DNA of 64,000 nt from Streptomyces sp. NBC_00414. GTDB taxonomy: Bacteria; Actinomycetota; Actinomycetes; Streptomycetales; Streptomycetaceae. Both the position numbers and the translations under genes were made by a program. The notes beneath the pieces are model-generated. The model was not told the DNA's origin and searched no databases. It saw nothing but the letters and a program-made list of their open reading frames with translations. Positions within the stretch are counted from its first letter, which is position 1. Every line of letters starts with the position of its first letter. Location: assembly GCF_036038375.1 (NCBI RefSeq), contig NZ_CP107935.1, positions 992,001-1,056,000 of the forward strand, in the 5' to 3' direction. Below are positions 16,348-26,900 of the stretch, piece after piece.

Positions 16348-16800
16348 TCAGTGCTTGTGCTGGGGCCTGGCGGCTGGCGCGTGTTCGACGGAGGCTAGCT
16401 CGTCCAGCTCACAGCGCACGCCGTATGTGCGTGCGGCATCCAAGGCGGCGAGGTCCTGGTGCACGAGGTCGTCCGGCTTCGTCAGCCAGCGGACGAACAC
16501 CCCGGTGTCGTCGATGCCGTTCAGCGAATGCCGGACGACAACACCGATGCTGCCGGGGACTGCGCCGAACTCGTACTCGAGGTATGCGCTGGCCTCGGCG
16601 AGGAGGACATAACTTCCGACGGCGGGCCGGACGCGCTGGCCGTGCCTGCCGTCGTGGTCCTTGGCCTTCGGACTCCGTCCGATCAGGTCCGGCAGAAGGA
16701 ACGCGAGCCCGATAGTCGCCAGGGCCGCGGCGAAGACAATGAGGAGGATGGGCAGGTGCGGTCTGACGGCAACTCCGCACTTGCACGGCGTGGCCGACAC
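16348..16800 (-). CDS. small single-pass membrane protein, function unknown
   Basis: 150 residues if started at GTG 16800 (CGAGG upstream); the frame is open to an ATG at 16953. One clear membrane segment near the N-terminus (HLPILLIVFAAALATIGLAFLLPDL, about residues 16-40) is followed by a basic, hydrophilic part. It continues with a folded-looking region (SYVLLAEASAYLEYEFGAVPGSIGVVVRHSLNGIDDTGVFVRWLTKPDDLVHQDLAALDAARTYGV). A CKCG pair precedes the membrane segment. I do not recognise the family. It sits between the trypco2 gene and the large DNRLRE/FG-GAP gene, all on the minus strand. Confidence 0.5.
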   Translation of the reverse strand: MSATPCKCGVAVRPHLPILLIVFAAALATIGLAFLLPDLIGRSPKAKDHDGRHGQRVRPAVGSYVLLAEASAYLEYEFGAVPGSIGVVVRHSLNGIDDTGVFVRWLTKPDDLVHQDLAALDAARTYGVRCELDELASVEHAPAARPQHKH

Positions 16801-16957
16801 GCCGACCTCGGGCGGTACGTGAAGGCTGACCGTTCCTCTGATGCCCCCACGGGCTGCCTCCGGACAGCGCGGCGCTGAAGGCCTTGCTGCAGTTGAACAG
16901 GTGAGGCTGCTGCTCCGCTTCCCAGCTATGCAACCGGGAAGCGGAGCCGACACGGTG

Positions 16958-19900
16958 TCAGCCGATGGCGATGCGAGTTTTCCAGTAGCTGGCGGGGGCG
17001 ATGACCTCGGTGCCGGAGCCGGTGAGGACGGTTTTGCCGCCGGGGTAGAAGCGGACGGAGCCGTCGGAGCGTACGGTCCAGATATCGGGGACGGCGTCTC
17101 CGTTCACGTCGGGTGTTCCGATGAGCTGGGGAATACTGGTGCTGGACCAGCCGGCGGCTCCGTACTCGGTGTCGGCGCCTCCGGAGGAGGCGGCGCCGGA
17201 TTTGAGGGAGTCCAGGTTGACGCCGCCGCCGCTGGCGGCGATTCCCTTGCGCAGCAGGAGGCGTTCGGTGACGTCGGTGCGGTAGATGAGGTCGGTGATG
17301 CCGTCGCCGCTGATGTCCTGGGCGGTGACAAGGTCCCGTTCGGTCCAGGTGGTGGCGGCCAGGCGGGCTGCCTGGTCGATGGTTGCTCCGTGGTAGCCGG
17401 TGAAGGCCCACAGTTCGTCGCCCGCGGTGGCGAAGAAGTCGGTGCGTCCGTCGCCGGTGGCATCCCCGGCGGAGATGATCTGGGTGAGACTGGCGGGGCT
17501 GGGGGCGCCGTCGGGCAGCAGGATCTCGCGGCGTTTGTCGACGTTGACGGCGCCGTAACCGTCGCCGGGGTAGACCCAGAGTTTGCCTTCGACGCGCACG
17601 ACGAGGTCCTGGAGGCCGTCGCCGCCGTAGATGTCACCGTTGTGGGCGATCAGTGCGCCCTTGAAGTGCCCGGAGGGCGCGGCCACGAAGGGCGGCAGTG
17701 TGTCGCCGTTGGGGTCCTTGTCGGGGTTGGCGCGGTAGGCGCCGGACATGGAGTAGTCCAGGTCGCCGGAGCCCTTGGCGAGGTTGTCCGCGGTGGCCTG
17801 CGAGGGGTACAGGGAGAGGTTGCCGGCCTCGGTGACGGCCATCAGGTCGGCTAGTTTGTCACCGGTGAAGTCGCCGGGAGAATCTGCCTGGTCGCGGGGG
17901 GTGACGTAGAAGAAGTACTTCGTCGGCTGGGAGACGTTGTCCGCGCTGTCGACGGTCCTGACGTAGAGCACGTTGGGGCCGGCGGTGGGCGGTTTGGCGC
18001 CGTTGATGGCGGCGCTGACGTCGGTGGGTGTTCCCGGCGTGCGGGCCAGGCTGCCGGTGTAGGAGGCGGAGTTGAAGCCGTACTCGTAGCGTTTGACGTC
18101 GGTGTTGAGGGCGCGCACGGTGAAGGAGCCGGCGGTGCCGAACTTCAGGGTGCTCCAGGTGGCGTCCTCGGCGTCGTTGCCGAAGCCGTTCTCACTGCCG
18201 TCCGCGTTGGGGAAGTCGGCGGAGGAGACCTTGGGCGGTTTAGGCGCGACGGTGTCCAGGACGAACCGGCAGGGTGTCTTGGCCGGGGTGTAGCCGGAGG
18301 TGGAGTTGGCGTCGTCGACCGCCCGCACCCGCCAGGAATAGACGGTGTTGTTGGTGAGCGTGCTGGTGGAGAACTTGCCCGTGGTGCGCAGGGCGATGTC
18401 CTTGTCGCCGCCGACGGAGACCTTCCCGGTGGACTTCAGCAGGTCACCGGTAGTGTCCCACTTGCCCTTGGCCCACAGGTCGAAGTCGAGGTAGTCGAGG
18501 TTGTTGTCCTTGTCGGACGCGCGGGCGGTGAAGGTCAGATCGCCCAATCCCATGCGGACATATGGCTCGGTGGTGGTGCACTTGCCCTCGGGGCCGAGGT
18601 CGAGCGACTTGGAATCGACGGTCGGCTTGCGGTTGTAGACAAGTGTCAGGACGGGTGCGTCGTCTTGTCCGTTGGCCCGGAACTTCTTCCAGGCGTACTG
18701 GGAGTGCTCGTCGCGGGCCCGCATCCCGAACGTAATCATGTCTTTGCCCTGGTCGGCCAGCTTCTGCGCGGCCTTCTTCACGTCGAAGTCCTCGTAGGCG
18801 TCCCGGCAGCCGGACTTGTAGCCGTGCGCGAAACTCTTCGTCGCGAATTTGTTGCCGTCGTGCAGCTTGGGGGCGTTCTTCCAGTTGGTGTGCGAGTTGA
18901 CTTCACCGGTGAGGTGGACGCTCATCGAGCGGGCACTGCACGACCAGGAGTACGTCTCCAGCACCTTCAGCTTCGCCTTGGTGATCTTCGTGCCCTTGAG
19001 GTCCTTGTCGAAGGCGATGTTGAAGTACGAGCGGGAGGTGCCCCAGGTGTCGGACTCGAAGCCGACGCGGGCCTCGTGCGTGCCGCCCTTGTTGAAGCCC
19101 TTGCCGTTGTAGAAGGTGGCGTTGGGGTGGCGGCTGTAGGCGGTGGTCCAGTCCTGGGTGTGCTTCTTCACCGACGGGTCGATGAACACCGGATAGGTGG
19201 TGGCCGAGTCCGTGAGGAACTCCTGGGCTGGGGTGATCAGCCAGTTCGCCCCGGACAGGTCGGTCCCGACGAGCTCGCCGCGCGAGTCGGGCGAGGGGCC
19301 GTCGAGCCCGGCCAGGCCAAGGGTGGCCGACGATCCGGTGGGTGAGGGGGCGGGGGTCGGCTCGGCCGGCGCGGTGGGCAGCGGGGACTCCGCCACGGTG
19401 GGCTCAGGGCCGTCGGTGGCCGCCGGCAGCGTCTCCGGGCTGGCGTCGGCCTGCTCGTCCGTCTCGATGAGCTCCTCGGCGGGGCTCGGAGTATCGCTCG
19501 GAGTGTCGGTGGCGGGATCGGTGGGGTCGGGGCTCTCCGGCGTGGTCGGCTGGGCGGTGGCACCGACCGTGCCGTCGGTGACGGCCGGGGCCCCGCTGCT
19601 GTCCCACATCAGCGGCGTCGGCGACATCGCCACCTCGTTGCCGTAGGCACTCTCGGCCACGACAATCCCGGATACCGGGTCGAGCCGGAAGGTCAGGTCT
19701 GGCGACGTGATGCCGTACGACAGCTGCTGCGCGCGCGGATCGGCGGCGGCCTGCCGGTTCTTGAGAACGACAAGCTGCCCGAAGCCCTCGTCGTCGGCGG
19801 TCAGGACCAGGTCGGCGCCCGGGAAGATCTCCGGGTACAACGCCCTCGAACCGTCGATGACCGGTGCGGGTACGGGCCCCGGCCAGGTGAGCTGGATGTC

Positions 19901-20455
19901 GTAGCCGTCAACGGTCAGCGTGACCAGGGGAGTCGAAGCCTCGGCTGCCGCAGCGCCCTTGATCCCCTTAACGAGGGAGACGCGGTGGGCCGTGCTGCGG
20001 GAGGAGCGCTGCTGCTCGTCGTCACGTGCCTGGGAGCCGGCCGAGAACACCATGCGCACGTTGGTGGCCCGGGGCTCGAAGCCGGCCTTGGTGCGGTGGA
20101 GGGTGTAGTCGATGTCCTTCCACTCGCCTCCGACCTTCGCCCGTACCGGGGTGGAGTACAGCTTCTTGGCGAGCAGACCGTCAGGACGGGCCCAGGTGGT
20201 GGAGCGGGCCGTGCGCAGCGCGGTGACCTCGACGGACCTGCCGGTCCTGGCCGCTCGTGTAGCGGCCGCCGCTTCGCTGACCGGCCCCGCCTTCCGGGCG
20301 CCGTCTGCGTTGCCGCGAGAGTCGGAATCGTCCAGGCTGACACTCACGAAGGCGATGCCGGTGGCAGCGAGAGCGGCCGCGAGAACCGCGGCGGCGGTGC
20401 GGCCCCCGGGTGCACGGCGCCAGCTGCGTCTGCTGCCCGTCCTGGTACGCGTCAT
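16958..20455 (-). CDS. large secreted DNRLRE-domain protein with C-terminal FG-GAP/VCBS-like repeats
   Basis: 1165 residues, ATG 20455. An N-terminal signal/anchor (TAAAVLAAALAATGIAFVSV, about 20-40) is followed by a beta-rich region. Next is a Pro/Thr/Glu/Asp-rich linker (about 290-385) and then a DNRLRE-type module (about 415-600: VFIDPSVKKHTQDWTTAYS, ARVGFESDTWGTSRSYFNIAFD). Two or more Ig/fibronectin-like units follow, for example VYSWRVRAVDDANSTSGYT. The last about 300 residues contain propeller repeats with Ca-binding-like loops (GDFTGDKLADLMAV, GDATGDGRTDFFA, QDISGDGITDLIYR, PDVNGDAVPDIWTV). Such proteins often sit next to RHS proteins in Streptomyces. It is divergent from the RHS toxin gene, sharing a 484-bp regulatory gap, and may be a surface partner of it (inference). 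Confidence 0.85.
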   Translation of the reverse strand: MTRTRTGSRRSWRRAPGGRTAAAVLAAALAATGIAFVSVSLDDSDSRGNADGARKAGPVSEAAAATRAARTGRSVEVTALRTARSTTWARPDGLLAKKLYSTPVRAKVGGEWKDIDYTLHRTKAGFEPRATNVRMVFSAGSQARDDEQQRSSRSTAHRVSLVKGIKGAAAAEASTPLVTLTVDGYDIQLTWPGPVPAPVIDGSRALYPEIFPGADLVLTADDEGFGQLVVLKNRQAAADPRAQQLSYGITSPDLTFRLDPVSGIVVAESAYGNEVAMSPTPLMWDSSGAPAVTDGTVGATAQPTTPESPDPTDPATDTPSDTPSPAEELIETDEQADASPETLPAATDGPEPTVAESPLPTAPAEPTPAPSPTGSSATLGLAGLDGPSPDSRGELVGTDLSGANWLITPAQEFLTDSATTYPVFIDPSVKKHTQDWTTAYSRHPNATFYNGKGFNKGGTHEARVGFESDTWGTSRSYFNIAFDKDLKGTKITKAKLKVLETYSWSCSARSMSVHLTGEVNSHTNWKNAPKLHDGNKFATKSFAHGYKSGCRDAYEDFDVKKAAQKLADQGKDMITFGMRARDEHSQYAWKKFRANGQDDAPVLTLVYNRKPTVDSKSLDLGPEGKCTTTEPYVRMGLGDLTFTARASDKDNNLDYLDFDLWAKGKWDTTGDLLKSTGKVSVGGDKDIALRTTGKFSTSTLTNNTVYSWRVRAVDDANSTSGYTPAKTPCRFVLDTVAPKPPKVSSADFPNADGSENGFGNDAEDATWSTLKFGTAGSFTVRALNTDVKRYEYGFNSASYTGSLARTPGTPTDVSAAINGAKPPTAGPNVLYVRTVDSADNVSQPTKYFFYVTPRDQADSPGDFTGDKLADLMAVTEAGNLSLYPSQATADNLAKGSGDLDYSMSGAYRANPDKDPNGDTLPPFVAAPSGHFKGALIAHNGDIYGGDGLQDLVVRVEGKLWVYPGDGYGAVNVDKRREILLPDGAPSPASLTQIISAGDATGDGRTDFFATAGDELWAFTGYHGATIDQAARLAATTWTERDLVTAQDISGDGITDLIYRTDVTERLLLRKGIAASGGGVNLDSLKSGAASSGGADTEYGAAGWSSTSIPQLIGTPDVNGDAVPDIWTVRSDGSVRFYPGGKTVLTGSGTEVIAPASYWKTRIAIG

Positions 20456-20939
20456 CGGGTGAGTTCCCCTTCTCCCCTTGGAACCGGCACGTGACAGAGC
20501 GCTGCCGGGCCCGCCGATGATGACCTATGAACGCGCCCTCGTCACCCTTCGCATACGGAGGAGATGGGTGAGTCGATCGGCAGTCTGGTCCGTACTCATG
20601 AGCGTGTGAGCGGGTCGTCCATCGCTGCGTTGCGCGGACATCGTGACCGTGAACTGGCACATACGGCATCGCAATACCCCTACTTGCAGGGCTATTTGGT
20701 AGGGCGATTGCCAAATTATGCGTTTGATCATAAAAATCTGAAAGCGATCATGATCGACAGAAGAGTTCCACCCTGTCGCTACTGTCCGCCACCTTCCACT
20801 ACGTAACGTGATGATGATCACATCCGCACAATTGATCTAGCGGAACGTCACAGAGCCGCCACAGAATCTGCGCATCTGATACGCCATCACGCGTGGTCCG
20901 AACCTGGCCCCGCTCCTAGTGGTCCGGGGGGACCCCACC
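20456..20939. promoter_or_regulatory. AT-richer divergent promoter region between DNRLRE/FG-GAP and RHS genes
   Basis: This 484-bp stretch is clearly richer in A/T than its surroundings. It contains a perfect 12-bp palindrome CGATCATGATCG (20745-20756) and further TGATCA-like elements, consistent with control of both giant genes. A short open frame at 20564-20806 has no convincing ribosome site or similarity. Confidence 0.5.
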
Positions 20940-23900
20940 GTGTTCGGTCGCATTTCGCCTGCCCGGCGCCGCCGTGTGCGCCGCCTGCGCACGGCACTCG
21001 TCCCCGCCCTCGGGGCAGCCCTACTGGTGGGCCTCCTGCCCGCCCAATCGTTCGCGCTGCCGCCCGACCCCGCCGCCGCGGAACAGGGCCGCGAAACGCT
21101 GGACCTTGAGGCACTCGACCAGGACAAACCCCTGTCGGGAGAGGCCTTCGAACGGGACCTGGAGACACTGAAGGTCGACGTCCCCGAGGACCTGGAACAA
21201 GCACCCGCTGGTACGGCGACACCACCACTGGGCCAGGCCGACACGGTCACCTTCGGCTCCACAACGAACGCGACCCCGGCGACAGCGCGCACCACTGCCT
21301 CCGCGACAACGGCACACGCGGGCGCGTCCGCGACAGCATCCCGCACGGGCACGGCCGCCCAACAGGTCGACCTCATCCCGGTCGGGGGCCTGCCCGTCAG
21401 CCTCGGGCAGGCCCCCGACCAGGCCGCACCCACCGGCACCTGGCAGGTTTCCGTCGCCGCCCGCACCGCCCCCGTGTCCCAGGGCGTCGACGGCGCCGTC
21501 CTGACCGTTCAGGCTCCGGCGACCGGCTCCGTACCGGTCTCGGTCAAGCTCGACTACGCCGAATTCAAGAACCTCTACGGCGCCGACTGGGCCTCCCGCC
21601 TGCGCTTTGTCCAGTTCCCCGAGTGCTACCTGACGACGCCAGACGACGAGGCCTGCCAGGCGTACGAGGAACTGGAAACTGCCAACGACAACGAGGCACA
21701 GTCGATCACGGCGACAGTCGACCCGGCTGCCGACGGGACGGTTACCGCGGCGTCAGAGAAGTCCGCACCCAACCGTAAGTCAGCTGTCCAGGCTGCTCAT
21801 CGCACTTCTAACTCCCAGGCTGCCCCAGTCGCTGCGGCTGGCGATACTGCAGTCGTCGGCGCCATCGACTCGGGTGGCGGAGCAGGCGGCTCATTCAAGG
21901 CAACGCCGCTGGCCTCTAACGGAAAATGGTCGGCAGGCGGTTCCTCCGGCGCGTTCACCTGGTCGTACCCGCTTGCGATCCCTGCGGCCCCGGCAGGCCC
22001 GGTCCCGGGCATTGCTCTTGACTACAACTCCCAGAGCGTGGACGGCCGCACAGCCGTCTCCTCACCCCAAGCATCATGGATTGGTGAAGGCTGGGACTAC
22101 GACCCCGGCCACATAGAGCGCCGCTACCGCAACTGCCAGGACGACCGCAAAGAGTTGAACTCCGGCACACCCAATAACACGGCGAAGAAAGACAAGTCCT
22201 CTGACCTGTGCTGGGCTTCATACAACGCCGTGATGTCACTCGGCGGCAGAACGACCGAACTAGTACGGGACGCTGCTGCAGGCAGCAATCCAGAGACCGA
22301 CACCGAGGTGTACCGGCCGCAACAAGACGACGGAACGCGCGTCGAGCACCGGGCCGGCGGCAGCAACGGAGACAACAACGGCGAGTACTGGATCGTCACC
22401 ACTTCGGACGGTACCAAGTACTTTTACGGCTTGAACCAGGTCGGCGGAGGTCATGCCGACACCGCATCGGTTTCCACGGTCCCCGTATTCGGCAACCATC
22501 CCGGCGAGCCCTGCCATGCGGGTGCTTTTGCCGACTCCCGCTGCGGCTCGGGCAAGAAGCAGGCTTGGCGTTGGGGGCTGGACAAGGTAGTCGATGTCCA
22601 CGGCAACACCATGGTTGTCAGCTGGAAGCAGGAGACGAACTACTACGCTGTCAGGAAGAAGTTCAAGTCCCCCGAGCAGTACGACCGCTACGCCATGCCC
22701 ACCGTCATTGAGTACGGCATGCGCTCCGACCTGACCAAGCCCTCGGCGACAGTCGAGTTCGGCGTGAAGCAGCGCTGCCTTAAATCGGAGGCTGCCTGTA
22801 CCGCAGCCGAGTTCGCCAAGACGGACGACCCAGGAGCATATCGTGCCTGGTGGGACACTCCCGGAAACCTCAACTGCAAGTCGAACTCGAAGCTCTGCCC
22901 GATCTTCCCGTCCTTTTGGACGCAGATGCGCCTGGACACCGTAACGACGAAGGGCGCCCGTGCGGGCCAGAGCGGTCTCGGCAAGGTGGATACCTACGAG
23001 CTACACCAATCATTCCCCGAAGACTGGTATGACACGGCTCCGGGGCTCTGGCTGAACTCCATCACTCACCGTGGCTTCGCGCCTGGTGACACGACCGGCA
23101 CCCTCCAGCACAAGGACGGCGTCAGCTTTGCCGAGTACTCGGTCGGCTCGACCTCTCCTCTGCGCACCCGTCTTCAGGACCGCCAGTTGCCGAACCTGGT
23201 CTCCAGCGGTGCGGACGACCAGCGTCCAGCGTTCACCAGGCCCCGCATCGGCACCGTTGCCACCGAGCACGGCGGTGACATCGAGGTGGAATACAAAGGT
23301 GGTTGCGCGAGCGAGCCGGCTGAGGACGAGGGTAAGGACAACGGCACCTGCTACCCGATCAGATGGTCGCCGGACGGTGACGAGAAGACGCCCGCGAAGT
23401 CCTGGTTCAACAAATATGTCGTCCACTCTGTGACCGAGACCGACAAAGTCACCACCCACGGCAGGCCAGTCCACACCACGTACACATACGCGGATCCCGC
23501 CTGGGCAAAGAGCGTCGACGAGTTCGTCCGCCCTGCCTTGCATACCTACAGCGACTGGCGCGGCTACCGTCAGGTAGCAGTCACCAAGGGCAGTAAATCG
23601 AGCTCTCAGCAGGGTGATCCGCAAGCCCAGTCGTACTCCGTCACCCGTTACTTCCAGGGGGTCGGCGGCGCGGTGAAGGACTCCACAGGCGCCTACACGC
23701 TAGTGGACGACGATGCCAACCAGTACGCAGGCCAAGCGGCGGAGAGCATCACGTACTTCAACTCCGACAAGCGTGTCCATAAGCGCACCCTGACCTTCCC
23801 CTGGTCGAAGGAGACCGCCTCACGCTCTCGCGACGTCGAGGTCGGCGGCGACACCGAGCCACTTCGTGCATACCGCGGCGGCATCAAGCGTTCCGACGAG

Positions 23901-26900
23901 ATTCAGACAGTCGAATCCAGCTGGCAGGCTGTGCGAACTGTCAGCTCATTTGATGACACCTACGGTCTGCCCAACCAAGTGGAGACGATGGTAGTCAAGC
24001 CCAACGGCTCCGGCGGGGAGACCCTCTCCAACCAGACCTGCAGCAAGACGTCATACGTTCACAATACGGCGGCGTGGGTGATCGGCTCGCCCAAGGAACG
24101 CCGGACCACAGCCACGTCTTGCGCTGGCTACGACGCGGCGGATCCGGCTAAGCAACTCAAATCCGCAGTGCGATTCAACTACGACAAGCAGGCGTACGGG
24201 GCATCTCCGACAGACGGTCTGGTCACCTCAGCAGCCGAGATCGACGCAGCAGGCACGTCCTATGCGAAAGTCACCGAGATGACGTACGACGGACTGGGGC
24301 GCCAGCGCACCATCGCCAAACCCGGTGAGGGCATCTCCGAGACCCAGTACACCCCAGAGAGCGGCGGCCCGGTCACCGCCCTCAAGGCAATCAACGCCAA
24401 GGGGCACGCCACCACCACTACTTTCGACCCCGGCCGCAGCTTGGCGCTCACGGTCACCGACCCCAACGGCCGAATGACGAGAACCGAGTACGACGCTCTC
24501 GGCCGTTCCGTAAAGGGCTGGTCCGCGTCCCGCACCTCAGGCGGGAAGTCCCCTGACGTCCTGATCGAGTACCAGAATGCGATCGCCACCTCGGCGCAGA
24601 CACGCCCGGCGTCGGTGACGGTCAAAACACTCAAGGACGACGGCACTTACACCAGTCAAGTCACGGTCTACGACGGCCTGATGCGCAAGGTCCAAACACA
24701 AGAGGACGCACACGGGCCGGGCCGGATCGTCTCCGATACCTCATACAACGATCACGGCCTTGTTGACGAGCAGACAGCCGGATACCTTGCCAAGGGCGGA
24801 CCTGCCTCCGAACTCTTCACCCCGAAAACGACCACCTCCATCCCGAGCTGGACCAAGACCCGCTACGACGGCATGGAGCGGCCAGTCCGCCAGTCGACCT
24901 ACTTCGACGGCGACTACCGATACGCCACATACACCACCTACAGCGACACCAGCACCTACATAAATCCAGCTGGCGGGACCGCTCCCCGGACCCGGACCTA
25001 CACGGACGCCCTCGGCCGGGTCACCTCAATCCTTCACTACAGCCGCGACGACTCATCCAGCAGTAGCGGACGCTCGACCTCGTATGAGTATGACGATCGC
25101 GGCAACCTCAGCAAGGTCAGCGACCCGGCCGGCAATATCTGGTCCTACACGTACGACGCGCGCGGCCGGGTGACATCTACCACGGATCCGGACACCGGAA
25201 AGACGGAGACTTGGTACGACAACGCCGACCGGCCCTACAAGACGACCAACGCCCGCGGGAAGACGACATATACGGAATACGATGCCCTCGGCCGGGTTGT
25301 CAAGGTCCGCGAAGGCTCCGAAACCGCCACCCCGGCCAAGGAGTTCACCTACGACGACCTGCCCGGCGCTCTGGGTAAGCCTGTGGCCGCAACTCGGCAC
25401 ACCACAAACGGCGACTACATCAATCGAATCACGAACTACGACACTGAGTACCGGGTCACGAATCGTGAGACAGTCATCCCTGCCAGCACAATGACGGCTG
25501 GCGTCGCAGGCACTTACCCTTACTCCTACACGTACACACCAGTCACCGGAAAGCCGCAATCGGTCACACTGCCTGCCGTGGGCGGGCTGGGCGCAGAAAA
25601 GGTCATCACCCGCTACAACAGCGACGGCCTGGCCGAGTCCACATCCGGCCGTGCCTGGTACACCGCGGACGTCACGTACTCCCCCTACGGGGAAGCCCTA
25701 CGCACGGTCTCCGGCTCCCAGCCATCCCGACTCTGGACCACCAATTTCGTCGACCCTCACACCGGACGTCTCCAGCGCACGATCGCCGACCGTGAGACCA
25801 CAGCGCCGCACCGTGTCACCGAAAACTACTACTCGTACGACACCTCCGGCACCATCACCTCCACCGCCCGCAGCTCGTCCGACGTCTCCGGCAAAACCTG
25901 GGACAACCAGTGCTTCACATACGACGCCATGGGCGAGCTGCTGAACGCCTGGACATCCAAGATCATCCCTGATCGTACCGGGACCGGCTGCAAGGCATCT
26001 GACGGAACAACCTGGGGCTACCGCACCGACTACGAGGACTCGAGCGGGCCTGTAGCGGACGCACCCGACGCGGCAGCCGACACTTCCAGCCCAGACGCGT
26101 CACTGGCGTCCACCCTGGCAGCGGTCGCTCCCGACGTGACATCCGTGGCCACAGGAGCCACCGCCTACCGCCAGTCGTTCACCTTCGACTGGCTCGGCAA
26201 CCGCGCCTCCATGACGGAGCATGATCTGGCAGACGCCACCAAGAACGTCAGCTACTCCTACAGCTACGGCGCTACAAAGCCGCACACTGTGGACTGGATC
26301 AGCTCTGCTCCGTCCGGCAGCGGTAGTTCCTACGCATATGACGCCGCTGGCAACACTGAGATTCGCGACCTGTCCAACACCACGCAGAACTTGACCTGGA
26401 ACCAGGAGAACCGGCTCGACACAATCACGGCCGACGGCAAGAAGACGGCATACGTATACGACGCCGAGGGCAACCGGACCCTGGAGAAATCAGATTCGGG
26501 CTCTACCCTGTACCTGGGTGAGACCGAGGTGACCACGGACACCAACGGAACGATTATCAAGGCTGCGCGAGCGTACACCCAGGCCGGTGCTCCCACCGTG
26601 ATACGCAGCACGGCAAACGGTGCGGCCACTGGACACAAGCTCAGCGTCATGATCGCCGACCATCTCGGCACTGCCCATACCACGGTCGACCTGTCCGAAA
26701 CCCAGTCCGTAACGCGCCGAGCCCACAAGCCATACGGCGAACTCCGTGGAACCAAGCCGGCTAGTTGGCCCAACAAGCGGGGCTATCTCGGGGTCGGCAT
26801 TGATGATGCGGCGACCGGACTAACACACGTCGGAGCCCGCGAATACGATCAAACGTCAGGCCGGTTCCTCTCTGCCGACCCGGTTATCGACATCACCGAT

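Noticed and set aside
20564..20806. 80-codon frame in the DNRLRE/FG-GAP to RHS gap
   Set aside because: No ribosome site, atypical composition, and it lies in a promoter-like AT-rich region.
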